From positions 478,169-542,168 of the forward strand of contig NZ_SLWS01000008.1 of the NCBI RefSeq assembly GCF_004345645.1: a stretch of 64,000 bases of DNA, written 5' to 3'. The notes under the pieces were generated by a model, which saw nothing but the letters and a program-made list of their open reading frames with translations, did no database searches and was not told where the DNA came from. The stretch comes from Actinocrispum wychmicini (GTDB taxonomy: Bacteria; Actinomycetota; Actinomycetes; Mycobacteriales; Pseudonocardiaceae). How positions within the stretch are numbered: position 1 is the first letter of the stretch; every line of letters starts with the position of its first letter. Of this stretch, positions 47,056-54,524 are shown one piece after another. Made by a program: the position numbers and the translations under genes.

Positions 47056-47262
47056 TCAACCGCGACTGAACGTGACCCGACCCCTGTTGTCCGGCGACGG
47101 CTCGACGAGCACCACGTCCCACCGGCCGGACGCCAGCACCAGCCTGGACCCGGCGCCCGCGACGACCTTCTCCTCGCCGTCGCCGAGCATGGCCGCGGGC
47201 CCGTGCCGGACATCGTCACCGGCCGCACGGTAGTCCTGGACGAAGATGTTCCCCACCGCCAC
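47056..47262 (-). CDS. Small hypothetical protein (68 aa)
   Basis: GTG 47262 opens a 68-residue frame (VGNIFVQDYRAAGDDV, LVLASGRWDVVLVEPSPD). It lies between argS and the ADP-ribosylglycohydrolase gene on the same strand, and an in-frame stop just upstream fixes the 5' limit. The composition is protein-like and alternating hydrophobic, suggesting a small beta-barrel. No family recognised and no clear ribosome binding site, so existence is moderately likely. Confidence 0.45.
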   Translation of the reverse strand: MAVGNIFVQDYRAAGDDVRHGPAAMLGDGEEKVVAGAGSRLVLASGRWDVVLVEPSPDNRGRVTFSRG

Positions 47263-47298
47263 CCGGGCACTGTGACCACCCGATCCGGCATGCGGTTG

Positions 47299-49044
47299 TC
47301 ACAGTCGGGTCGGGGCCTCGATGCCGAGCAGGTCCAGGCCGAGCGTGAGCACCTTCGAGGTCACCGTGATCAGCGCCAGCCGGGACGCGCGCACATCCGG
47401 CTCCGCCTTCAGCACCGGGCACTTCTCGTAGAACGACGTCAGCGAGGACGCCGTCTCATACAGGTACGTGCTGAGCTTGTGCGGCGAGTACGTGTCGATC
47501 GCGGACTGCACCGCGGCCGGGAACCGAGTCAGCCGCAGGGCCAGGTCGCGTTCGGCGGGTTCGGTGAGCGTCACCCCAGTCTCGACAACAGCGGCATCCG
47601 GCGCCGCCTCCGCCTTGCGCAGGATGGAGAGGATGCGCGTGTTGGCGTACTGCAGGTAGACGGCGGTGTTGCCGTCCATCGCCAGCATCTTGTCCCACGC
47701 GAACACGTAGTCCTTCTCGCGGTCGCTGGACAGGTCCGCGTACTTCACCGCGCCGATGCCCACCTTCCGGGCGACCTCGGCGCGTTCGGCTTCGTCCAGT
47801 TCGCTGCGTTCCGCGACGATCGCGGCGGCCCGGTCGACCGCCTCGGTCAGCAGCTCGGCCAGTTTGATGGTGCCGCCGGCGCGGCTGCGGATGGTCTTGC
47901 CGTCGGCACCGAGGATCGAGCCGAACCCGATGTGCTCGGCGTGGTGCTCGGCGGTGAGCCAGCCGGCGTCCCGGGACGCGGTGAAGACCATCTGGAAGTG
48001 TTGGGACTGCGGGGTTCCGACCACGTACAGCAGGTCCGTGACCGCGCGCTCACCAGTCCAGTACCGCACGGTCGCGAGATCCGTGCTGGCGTAGCCATAG
48101 CCGCCGTCGCTCTTGCGCATGATCAACGGCAGCGGGTCGCCGTCGCGGTTGGTGAAGCCCGCCGGGAACACGCACAGCGCGCCGTCACTGATCCGGGTCA
48201 GGCCCTTGCGCTCCAACTCGTCGACCGTGTCGGACAAGTACGGGTTGTAGAAACTTTCGCCGTAGAGGTCGGTGCTGGTCAGGCCGATTCCCAGGAGCCG
48301 GTAGACCTTCTCGAAGTGCCGGGTGGACTCGTCCACCAGGTCCCGCCACAGCGCCAGGGTCGGCTCGTCGCCGCCCTGCAACAGGACCACGCGGCGACGC
48401 GAGCGGTCAGCGAAATCCGGGTCCGCGTCGAACTTCTTGCGTGCCTCGGTGTAGAAACCGTTGAGGTCGCCGATCGTGTGCTCGGCGCCGAAACCCTCGT
48501 CGACGAGGTGCTCGATCAGCATCCCGAACGGCGTGCCCCAGTCACCGAGATGGTTGTGCGGGATGACCTCGTGGCCGACGAACCGCAGCATCCGCACGAT
48601 CGCGTCGCCGATGATGGACGAGCGCAGGTGCCCGACGTGCATCTCCTTGGCCACGTTCGGGCTGGAGTAGTCGATCGCGATCCGGCGCGGCTCGTCCGTC
48701 CGCGGGATGCCGAGCCGGGCGTCGGCCAGCAGGCCCCGCATGTGCCCGGCCAGCCAGCGCGTCCGCAGCGTCAGGTTGACGAACCCGGGGCCGGCGACGT
48801 CCGGCGTCTCGACCAGGTCGTCGGCGTCCAGCGCGGCCACGATCGACTCGCCGATCTCCCGCGGGTCGCGGCGCAGCCGTTTGCCCAGGCCCATGGCCGC
48901 GTTGCACTGGTAGTCCGCGCCAGGTCGGCTGGACGGTCGGATCAACGCCTCCGCGGGAGTGATCTCCAGGTCGAGCGCGGCGCGTACCGCGTCCGCCACT
49001 CGACGCCCCAGTTCCAGCCCGATGTCTCCGCGCAGCAGTCCCAC
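47299..49044 (-). CDS. argS: Arginyl-tRNA synthetase
   Basis: The 581-residue class I synthetase has the N-terminal Add-1 domain, the HIGH motif as HVGHL in SSPNVAKEMHVGHLRSS, and HNHLGDWGTPFGMLIEHL. The KMSKS loop is degenerate (DGKTIRSRAGGT), as in many ArgRS. The C-terminal anticodon-binding domain ends in the typical APTRL. It is complete, with a GTG start at 49042-49044. This shorter, DALR-ending type occurs in actinobacteria, sometimes beside a second argS; which copy is the housekeeping one cannot be told here. Confidence 0.95.
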   Translation of the reverse strand: MGLLRGDIGLELGRRVADAVRAALDLEITPAEALIRPSSRPGADYQCNAAMGLGKRLRRDPREIGESIVAALDADDLVETPDVAGPGFVNLTLRTRWLAGHMRGLLADARLGIPRTDEPRRIAIDYSSPNVAKEMHVGHLRSSIIGDAIVRMLRFVGHEVIPHNHLGDWGTPFGMLIEHLVDEGFGAEHTIGDLNGFYTEARKKFDADPDFADRSRRRVVLLQGGDEPTLALWRDLVDESTRHFEKVYRLLGIGLTSTDLYGESFYNPYLSDTVDELERKGLTRISDGALCVFPAGFTNRDGDPLPLIMRKSDGGYGYASTDLATVRYWTGERAVTDLLYVVGTPQSQHFQMVFTASRDAGWLTAEHHAEHIGFGSILGADGKTIRSRAGGTIKLAELLTEAVDRAAAIVAERSELDEAERAEVARKVGIGAVKYADLSSDREKDYVFAWDKMLAMDGNTAVYLQYANTRILSILRKAEAAPDAAVVETGVTLTEPAERDLALRLTRFPAAVQSAIDTYSPHKLSTYLYETASSLTSFYEKCPVLKAEPDVRASRLALITVTSKVLTLGLDLLGIEAPTRL

Positions 49045-49066
49045 CCGTCAATTACACCAGGGCACG

Positions 49067-49900
49067 CTACCGGGAATGCAGTTGGTCCCAGTGGTGTTGC
49101 GCGGCCGGACGCCACTCGACGTGCCGCCGGTGGAACAGCTCGGCCGCCCGCGACCCCGGCCAGTTCGCCGGCAGCAGCCCGCTGGGCAGCCGGGGATCCA
49201 GGAACGGGAACCGCCGCCACTCGTGCACCAGCAACGTCTGGGCGTGCAGCACCTCCTGCCCGTCGGTCGGGTGCGACCCGCTGAACTCGGCGATGAACCC
49301 GGCGTACCGAGCCTCCACTTCGGACAGATCCCAGGCGCGCGCGACCATCCCGCCGATCTCGCCGATGTCGCCATAGGTTGCCACGAAAGACATCGCGCCC
49401 CGGTCCAGGTCCAGCTCGGTGAGGATGCCGCGGGCCTCGTCCTGCCGGCTGGCGTCGGGGGAGATCCACACCCCGGCCTCGGGGGAGCCGAAGCCGGCCC
49501 AGGTGAGCCGGGTGCGCAGCCGGTGCCGAAGGTCCCGTTTGGACTCCGGCACGGACGCCAGCAGCACCAGCCACCGGCCGTCCCAAGGCGGTTCGGCGCT
49601 GCCGAACTCGTAGATCCGTTCGGCGCCCTCGGTGAGCAGCTTGCGGCCGGGCGGGGTGAGCGACCACCGCACCCGCCGGCCGACCCGCTCGGCCTGGAGC
49701 CACCCCTCGGCGGCGGTCCTGGCCAGCGCCTGCCGCGCGGAGCGCTCCTCCACGTCGAACAACGCCAGGGTGTCGACCAGCGCGGACGTCCACACCGGGG
49801 TCCCCCGGGGCAGGACGTACTCGCCGAGTAGAGTCATCAGGAGTGACCGCGCGCTCGTGTGGCTGACTTCCCGTCGTCGGCTCACCACCGGACTGGTCAT
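49067..49900 (-). CDS. PaaX-family transcriptional regulator
   Basis: The 277-residue protein has the PaaX layout: a winged helix (about 12-85; SARSLLMTLLGEYVLPRG, SARQALARTAAEGWLQAERVGR), a central domain with WDGRWLVLLASVPESKRDLR, and the C-terminal PaaX domain with LVHEWRRFPFLDPRLPSGLL and a His-rich tail. PaaX represses phenylacetate degradation in other bacteria. A PaaK-like ligase exists at 22195-23619, but it is 26 kb away and no paa genes are nearby, so the target is unknown. The ATG overlaps the stop of the upstream membrane-protein gene (ATGA). Confidence 0.88.
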   Translation of the reverse strand: MTSPVVSRRREVSHTSARSLLMTLLGEYVLPRGTPVWTSALVDTLALFDVEERSARQALARTAAEGWLQAERVGRRVRWSLTPPGRKLLTEGAERIYEFGSAEPPWDGRWLVLLASVPESKRDLRHRLRTRLTWAGFGSPEAGVWISPDASRQDEARGILTELDLDRGAMSFVATYGDIGEIGGMVARAWDLSEVEARYAGFIAEFSGSHPTDGQEVLHAQTLLVHEWRRFPFLDPRLPSGLLPANWPGSRAAELFHRRHVEWRPAAQHHWDQLHSR

Positions 49901-50538
49901 CCGACGGATGATACAGGATCTTGACGTGCCGTCGACCTTCTGTCGACCAACACCAGCGACCCCACCGCCAGCACCTCGGTCAGCAGCATCCCCCGTTCCA
50001 CCACGCCCAACGGAATGGCCAGCCACCAACGGATCCCGGTGAACGGCTGGGCCGCCACCGCGCCGAGGATGACCGCGAACCACAGCAGCGACACCACACC
50101 CAGCCACAGCGGCCACGGGCTGCGGGTGATCCGGCCGACGATGATGGCGGCCAGCGGCAACGCGACGAACGCGACCACGCTCGCGACCCGGTGGACCGTC
50201 CCACCCATGCTCGGCCCGACCGCCCAGTTGTTCTTCGGGAACGCCACGATCACCATCAGGCTCGCGCTCCACACCGCCACCAGGAACGACGTGACCGACA
50301 CCGCCCGGATCACCTCCTGGCTCACCAACGACACGACCACCGCGACCGACCCGAGCGCGAGCGCGGTGACACCGACGTTGAAGACCCACGCGTCGGGCAA
50401 AAGGCCGTATTCGGACAGCGTTCGGGTCACCGCGTCGACGTTCGACGAGGGTGGGATAAGGTGCAACAGTCCGATCAGGATGATTGCGGTGAGCACCCCG
50501 AACAGGCCGAGAGCTCGGGAAACCCGGGTCAGGGCCAT
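49897..50538 (-). CDS. DUF998-like integral membrane protein
   Basis: The 213-residue protein has six hydrophobic segments, e.g. LGLFGVLTAIILIGLLHLI, VTALALGSVAVVVSLV, VASVVAFVALPLAAIIVG and LGVVSLLWFAVILGAVAA. The loop SSNVDAVTRTLSEYGL fits the DUF998 family, whose function is unknown. ATG 50536-50538 follows GAGG. It is translationally coupled to the PaaX-like gene, so it could feed a signal to the regulator or be its target. Confidence 0.75.
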   Translation of the reverse strand: MALTRVSRALGLFGVLTAIILIGLLHLIPPSSNVDAVTRTLSEYGLLPDAWVFNVGVTALALGSVAVVVSLVSQEVIRAVSVTSFLVAVWSASLMVIVAFPKNNWAVGPSMGGTVHRVASVVAFVALPLAAIIVGRITRSPWPLWLGVVSLLWFAVILGAVAAQPFTGIRWWLAIPLGVVERGMLLTEVLAVGSLVLVDRRSTARQDPVSSVG

Positions 50539-50652
50539 CAGGAGTACCTCCGCGCGTGATCGACTGCGATGAACGGACCAACTTCCGAAGGGATCGGACG
50601 AGTTCCCGACGACAGGGGTTTGACAGATCCGGGACTCGGGTAATCCTGCGCC

Positions 50653-51009
50653 ATGCTTTTGGGCGCCGAGGACCGCATGCTTGGTCCGCTCGTGTGGGTG
50701 CATCTGGTGATGTACCGCCCCGTGCTGCTGCCTGACCGGCCCGTGGCAGAGGTCGTCCAGGACGTCGAGGACCTGGCCGGCCACATGGCCGACCTGCTCG
50801 CGGCCGAGACACCGCAACAGCCCGCCGCGATCGCGGCGGCCAACCGCGTGCTCGACGTGTGCTGCCTGTTCGTGGAGCGCTGGACGATCGGCGACGCCAA
50901 GCCGAACACGTTCCGCGGTGACGTGCTGCGGCTCGGCATGCGCCTGGACACCATCGCGAACCGCCTGGTCCCCCAGGGCCTCGAAGCCGATGAGCGGGCG
51001 GCGTCCTAA
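50653..51009 (+). CDS. Small hypothetical protein (118 aa)
   Basis: A helical, acidic protein of 118 residues (PVAEVVQDVEDLAGHMADLL, AAIAAANRVLDVCCLFVERW) with no recognised family. ATG 50653 gives the full length and ATG 50677 is an alternative. No strong ribosome binding site is visible. It ends 4 bp inside the convergent protein kinase gene. Codon use fits a real gene. Confidence 0.55.
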   Translation: MLLGAEDRMLGPLVWVHLVMYRPVLLPDRPVAEVVQDVEDLAGHMADLLAAETPQQPAAIAAANRVLDVCCLFVERWTIGDAKPNTFRGDVLRLGMRLDTIANRLVPQGLEADERAAS

Positions 51010-52274
51010 GGCGAGGTGCACGCCACCGAGGGTGTCACCGGTTGTGGTCCGTCGGTGCTGGCGATCAGGCCGAAGTTCGTGGTTCGGTCCACCGCGGTGT
51101 TCCAGGTGGCCGGCTCGACCCGGATCGAGCTGCCGTCCACCGACAGCGTGCCGTTCCACAGTTGGCCGATGCTCTGGCCGCCGGGCAGCATCCAGCTGAC
51201 CGTCCACCCCCGCAACGGTTTCGACGACGCCGTGACGGTCACCAACGCCTCGTAGCCGGTCGGCCAGGAATTCGTGATCTTGTACGTCGCCTGGCATGTG
51301 GGGGCGAGAGTCGGCGGGGGAGCCGCGACCGGCTGCGGCGCGTCACGTAAAGCCAGCCCCACGACCAGCCCGATGCCCAGTAGGGCCGCCGCGCCCAGGG
51401 TGGCGAACACCGCCCGCCGCCGGGGTTTCGCCAGGGTCTTGGTCTCCGTACGCGGGGCGAAGGTTGGCGGTGGTTCGCCCGTGGTCAGGTGGTGCTGGGC
51501 CTGCCGCATCGTTGGCCGTTCCGCTGGGTCGGTGCGCAGCAGCCACAGCAGCAGCGGGGCGAGCGACCCGGACCGCCGCGGTGGGGCGACTTGGCCTTCC
51601 GCGACTCGCAGTAGCAGCGCGATCGTGTTGTCGCCCATGCCGAACGGCGGTACGCCTTCCGTTGCCGCGTACAGGGTCGAGCCCAGCGAGAACACGTCCG
51701 ACGGGAAGGCCGCCCGGTCGCCGGCCGCGACCTCGGGCGCCAGGAAGGCCGGGGTGCCGGCGATCACGCCGGTGCCGGTCATCGTCGCGTCGCCGACCGC
51801 CCGGGAGATGCCGAAGTCGGTGATCTTCGCCGTGCCGTCCGGGGCGATCAGGACGTTGTCCGGTTTGACGTCCCGGTGGACGATGCCGGCGTCGTGCGCG
51901 GCGGCCAGCGCGGCGGCGACCTGGCCGCCGATCCTGGCAACCTCGTCGGCCGGCAGCGCGCCGCGTTCGGCGATGACCTCGGAGAGGCTCCGCGACGGCA
52001 GGTACTCCAGCACCAGGCACGGGTGCCCGTCGTGTTCGACCACGTCATGGACGGCGATCGCGTTGGGGTGCTGGAGTTTCGCGGCGAGCCGGGCCTCGCG
52101 CATCACCCGCTCGCCGGCCTGGTCACCCTCGGCGCCGCCGAGCGCCAGCAGCTTCACCGCGACCGTCCGGTCCAGGCGCTCGTCGTGGGCGCGCCAGACC
52201 ACCCCCATGGCGCCGCGGCCGATCCGGCCGGTCAGCCGGTACCGGCCGCCGACCAAGTCACCTTTTCCGGTCAC
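51006..52274 (-). CDS. Ser/Thr protein kinase with extracellular CBM2-like domain
   Basis: The protein has 422 residues. Residues 11-265 form a complete Hanks-type kinase: Gly loop IGRGAMGVVW (18-27), Lys41 in VAVK, HRDVKPDN (133-140), DFG (153-155), APE (179-181). A basic juxtamembrane stretch precedes one membrane helix (about 288-309), then a Pro-rich linker. Residues 326-421 are the extracellular domain: Cys327 and Cys419 as a likely terminal disulfide, with KITNSWPTGYEALVTVT, GWTVSWMLPGGQSI, LWNGTL and FGLIAS. Spaced Trp residues (357, 361, 373, 391) match the cellulose/chitin-binding CBM2 pattern. Most bacterial transmembrane kinases carry PASTA domains instead, so a glycan-sensing kinase is the natural reading. 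GTG 52274 is the start. Confidence 0.9.
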   Translation of the reverse strand: MTGKGDLVGGRYRLTGRIGRGAMGVVWRAHDERLDRTVAVKLLALGGAEGDQAGERVMREARLAAKLQHPNAIAVHDVVEHDGHPCLVLEYLPSRSLSEVIAERGALPADEVARIGGQVAAALAAAHDAGIVHRDVKPDNVLIAPDGTAKITDFGISRAVGDATMTGTGVIAGTPAFLAPEVAAGDRAAFPSDVFSLGSTLYAATEGVPPFGMGDNTIALLLRVAEGQVAPPRRSGSLAPLLLWLLRTDPAERPTMRQAQHHLTTGEPPPTFAPRTETKTLAKPRRRAVFATLGAAALLGIGLVVGLALRDAPQPVAAPPPTLAPTCQATYKITNSWPTGYEALVTVTASSKPLRGWTVSWMLPGGQSIGQLWNGTLSVDGSSIRVEPATWNTAVDRTTNFGLIASTDGPQPVTPSVACTSP

Positions 52275-52283
52275 CCGGTGATT

Positions 52284-52832
52284 CTAGGTTCGGTCACGCC
52301 ACTCGGCCGCGAGTACGGACCACACCTGGATGTCGTGCCGGGTGTCACCCAACTTCGACGCCTCCCGCAGAACACCGTCACGGGACATACCAAGCCGTTG
52401 TGCCGCGGCGATACTGCGTTCGTTCCGGGACGAGCAATGCCACTCCACGCGGGACATGCCGCGTACGCATACCGCCCAGTCGATCATGTACGTCACGGCC
52501 CTGGTGATCAGGCCACGACCCCTGGCCGCCGGATCGAGCCACACGCCGACCTCGCACACCTCGTCCTTGTTGTCCCAAACCCGGAACACCGTGCCGCCCG
52601 CCAGCTTGCCGTCGACCCAGATGCCGTAGAGCCGGCCGTCGTCCTGCGCCATCCGGTCGGCGTACTGCTGCAGGATGTCCAAGGCGCTCTCCTCGTCGAC
52701 CACCGTGGCGGCCCAGGAGATCCACGGCTGCAGATGGCCGCGGACCCGGGTGACGTGATCCACGAACTCCTTGGCGTTCCACGGTTCCAGGGCACGCAGC
52801 TCGGCGTCGTCGGCCAGCGGCAAGGTCAACAT
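52284..52832 (-). CDS. GNAT-family acetyltransferase (RimJ/RimL type)
   Basis: The 182-residue protein has the RimJ/RimL pattern: LRALEPWNAKEFVDHVTRVR, YGIWVDGKLAGGTVF, the acetyl-CoA loop ARGRGLITRAVTYMIDWA, VEWHCSSRNERSIAAAQRLG. It probably acetylates the N-terminus of a protein or a small amine. ATG 52830-52832 starts in the expected place. It is 9 bp downstream of the kinase-gene boundary on the same strand and divergent from RidA. Confidence 0.9.
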   Translation of the reverse strand: MLTLPLADDAELRALEPWNAKEFVDHVTRVRGHLQPWISWAATVVDEESALDILQQYADRMAQDDGRLYGIWVDGKLAGGTVFRVWDNKDEVCEVGVWLDPAARGRGLITRAVTYMIDWAVCVRGMSRVEWHCSSRNERSIAAAQRLGMSRDGVLREASKLGDTRHDIQVWSVLAAEWRDRT

Positions 52833-52892
52833 GACGTCCTGGATACCCGAAATCGGTGGCGATGTCGACGATCTTGTGGTTACCGTCGGGGC

Positions 52893-53288
52893 GTGCCCAT
52901 CGAGCAGCGACTGACCAACATCCCCGGCAACCCCGTGGCCAACCGGTACTCCGACGCCGTGGTCGCGTCCGGCCGGGTCGCGTACATCTCCGGCCAGATC
53001 GGGCTGGACGCGGACGGCAACCTGGTCGGCCCCGGCGACCTGCGGGCCCAGACCGAGCAGAGTCTGCGCAACATGGCGAACATCCTGAACGAGCTCGGCG
53101 CGACCTGGTCGGACGTGATCAAGTACACCTGGTTCGTGCTCGACGTGTCCCAGGCGGCGATCATCCGCGACGTCCGGGACAGCTTCCTCGGCGACGCCCC
53201 CAAACCGGCCAGCTCCCTCGTCCAGGTCGGCGGCCTGGTCAGCCCTGACCTGCTGATCGAGGTGGAAGCAGTGGTAGCACTGCCCTAA
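52893..53288 (+). CDS. RidA-family protein (YjgF/UK114)
   Basis: The 131-residue protein resembles RidA-type enamine/imine deaminases: YSDAVVASGRVAYISGQIGL, QTEQSLRNMANILNELGATW, VSPDLLIEVEAVVALP. The Arg usually found in the C-terminal IEVEAVA..R segment is not visible, so a different subfamily activity is possible. GTG 52893 starts the protein. It lies 42 bp before Ku on the same strand. Confidence 0.88.
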   Translation: MPIEQRLTNIPGNPVANRYSDAVVASGRVAYISGQIGLDADGNLVGPGDLRAQTEQSLRNMANILNELGATWSDVIKYTWFVLDVSQAAIIRDVRDSFLGDAPKPASSLVQVGGLVSPDLLIEVEAVVALP

Positions 53289-53330
53289 TGGCGGTAGCCC
53301 GGGGGACCGCGCGGCGGGTACTCCGGAAGG

Positions 53331-54107
53331 ATGAGAACGGTGTGGCGGGGCGCCCTGTCCATCGGCCTGGTCTCGGTCGGTGTCCGGGTGTACGCGGCGA
53401 CCGAGGACCACGACTTCCGGTTCCGGCACGTGCACCGGGCGGACGGCGGCCAGATCCGGTACCGCCGGGAGTGCGAGGCGTGTCTCGAAGAGGTCGAGTA
53501 CACCGATGTGGCTCGGGCCTACGAGCTGGCCGACGGCCGGATGGTGCTGCTGGAGAAGGCGGACTTCGACCTGCTGCCCGGCGCGGCCGACCGGTCCATG
53601 CAGGTGGTGACGTTCGTGCCGGTCGCCGACGTGCACCCGGTGTTCTTCCAGCGCAGCTACTACCTGGAGCCGGAGGACAACGCCGTTCAGCCGTACGTGT
53701 TGTTGCGGCTCGCGCTGGAACGCACCCAGCGGGTCGCGATCGTCAAGGTCGCCATGCGCCGCAGGGAGGTCCTGGCCGCCGTCGGCACCAGGGACGACAT
53801 GCTGGTGCTGCACACGATGCTCTGGCCGGACGAGATCAGGGTGCCGGACTTCCCGTTCCTGCAACGAGAGGTGACCGTCAAACCGCAGGAGCTGGCGGCG
53901 GCCACGTCGCTGGTGGTGAGCATGAGCTCCGGCTTCCGGCCCGGCGAGTTCACCGACGACTACCAGGAGGCGCTGGCGGAGCTGATCGCGGCGCGCACCG
54001 AGGAAGCGCAGCCGCCGCCCATCCCGCCGCAGCGGGACGGTGACCACGCCATGGACCTGCTCGAAGCGCTCCGGCTCAGCGTCGAACGGACCCGTTTCGA
54101 CGACTAG
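53331..54107 (+). CDS. ku: Ku homodimeric DNA-end-binding protein (NHEJ)
   Basis: The 258-residue bacterial Ku core is complete: MRTVWRGALSIGLVSVGVRV, HRADGGQIRYRRECEACLEE, YELADGRMVLLEKADFDLL, YYLEPEDNAVQPYVLLR, LHTMLWPDEIR. It lacks the long Lys-rich C-terminal tail of many Ku proteins and ends in a short acidic-to-mixed tail. It binds double-strand ends and recruits LigD. No ligD is present in this window. The gene overlaps a convergent small gene by 32 bp. Confidence 0.95.
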   Translation: MRTVWRGALSIGLVSVGVRVYAATEDHDFRFRHVHRADGGQIRYRRECEACLEEVEYTDVARAYELADGRMVLLEKADFDLLPGAADRSMQVVTFVPVADVHPVFFQRSYYLEPEDNAVQPYVLLRLALERTQRVAIVKVAMRRREVLAAVGTRDDMLVLHTMLWPDEIRVPDFPFLQREVTVKPQELAAATSLVVSMSSGFRPGEFTDDYQEALAELIAARTEEAQPPPIPPQRDGDHAMDLLEALRLSVERTRFDD

Positions 54108-54459
54108 CACCGGACGGGCCGTTTCGGCGACTGGCCACCTCACAGCACGCGAGCAGCCGCATGGACACGCCGTCGTCGGCGCTCCACACCTGCGGCGGGT
54201 GCCAGCCGGCCTTCAGCGCCTCGCGATACAGCGCTTCGGTGTAGATCGCCAGCACCACCAGGTAAGGCGCGGGCACCATGCCCTCGCGGGCCGAGACGTC
54301 CGCGTTGATCTGGGCTCGGACAGCCTGGACATGCTGGTCGAGCGCGGCCGAGATGGCCGGGCTGTCCTCGGCCGCCCGCTGGCCGGCGGCCAGCTTGGAC
54401 CGCAGCCGGCGGAGCCATCGCCGGGCGGACCACTGGGCGGCTACATCCCAGACGTTCAA
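54076..54459 (-). CDS. DUF6401-like small protein
   Basis: A 127-residue frame reading NVWDVAAQWSARRWLRRL, ALDQHVQAVRAQINADVS and LVVLAIYTEALYREALKAGW fits the helical DUF6401 type found across actinomycetes. Only a TTG (54457-54459) gives a start near the expected beginning; the in-frame sequence continues upstream without ATG or GTG close by. Its last 32 bp overlap the 3' end of Ku on the other strand. Function is unknown. Confidence 0.6.
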   Translation of the reverse strand: MNVWDVAAQWSARRWLRRLRSKLAAGQRAAEDSPAISAALDQHVQAVRAQINADVSAREGMVPAPYLVVLAIYTEALYREALKAGWHPPQVWSADDGVSMRLLACCEVASRRNGPSGASRRNGSVRR

Positions 54460-54524
54460 ATCACCAGGTTCCCTGTCGGTGGGCGGCCGCACGAGGAAAC
54501 CTACGCCGTGCGGCCGCTTTTTAC

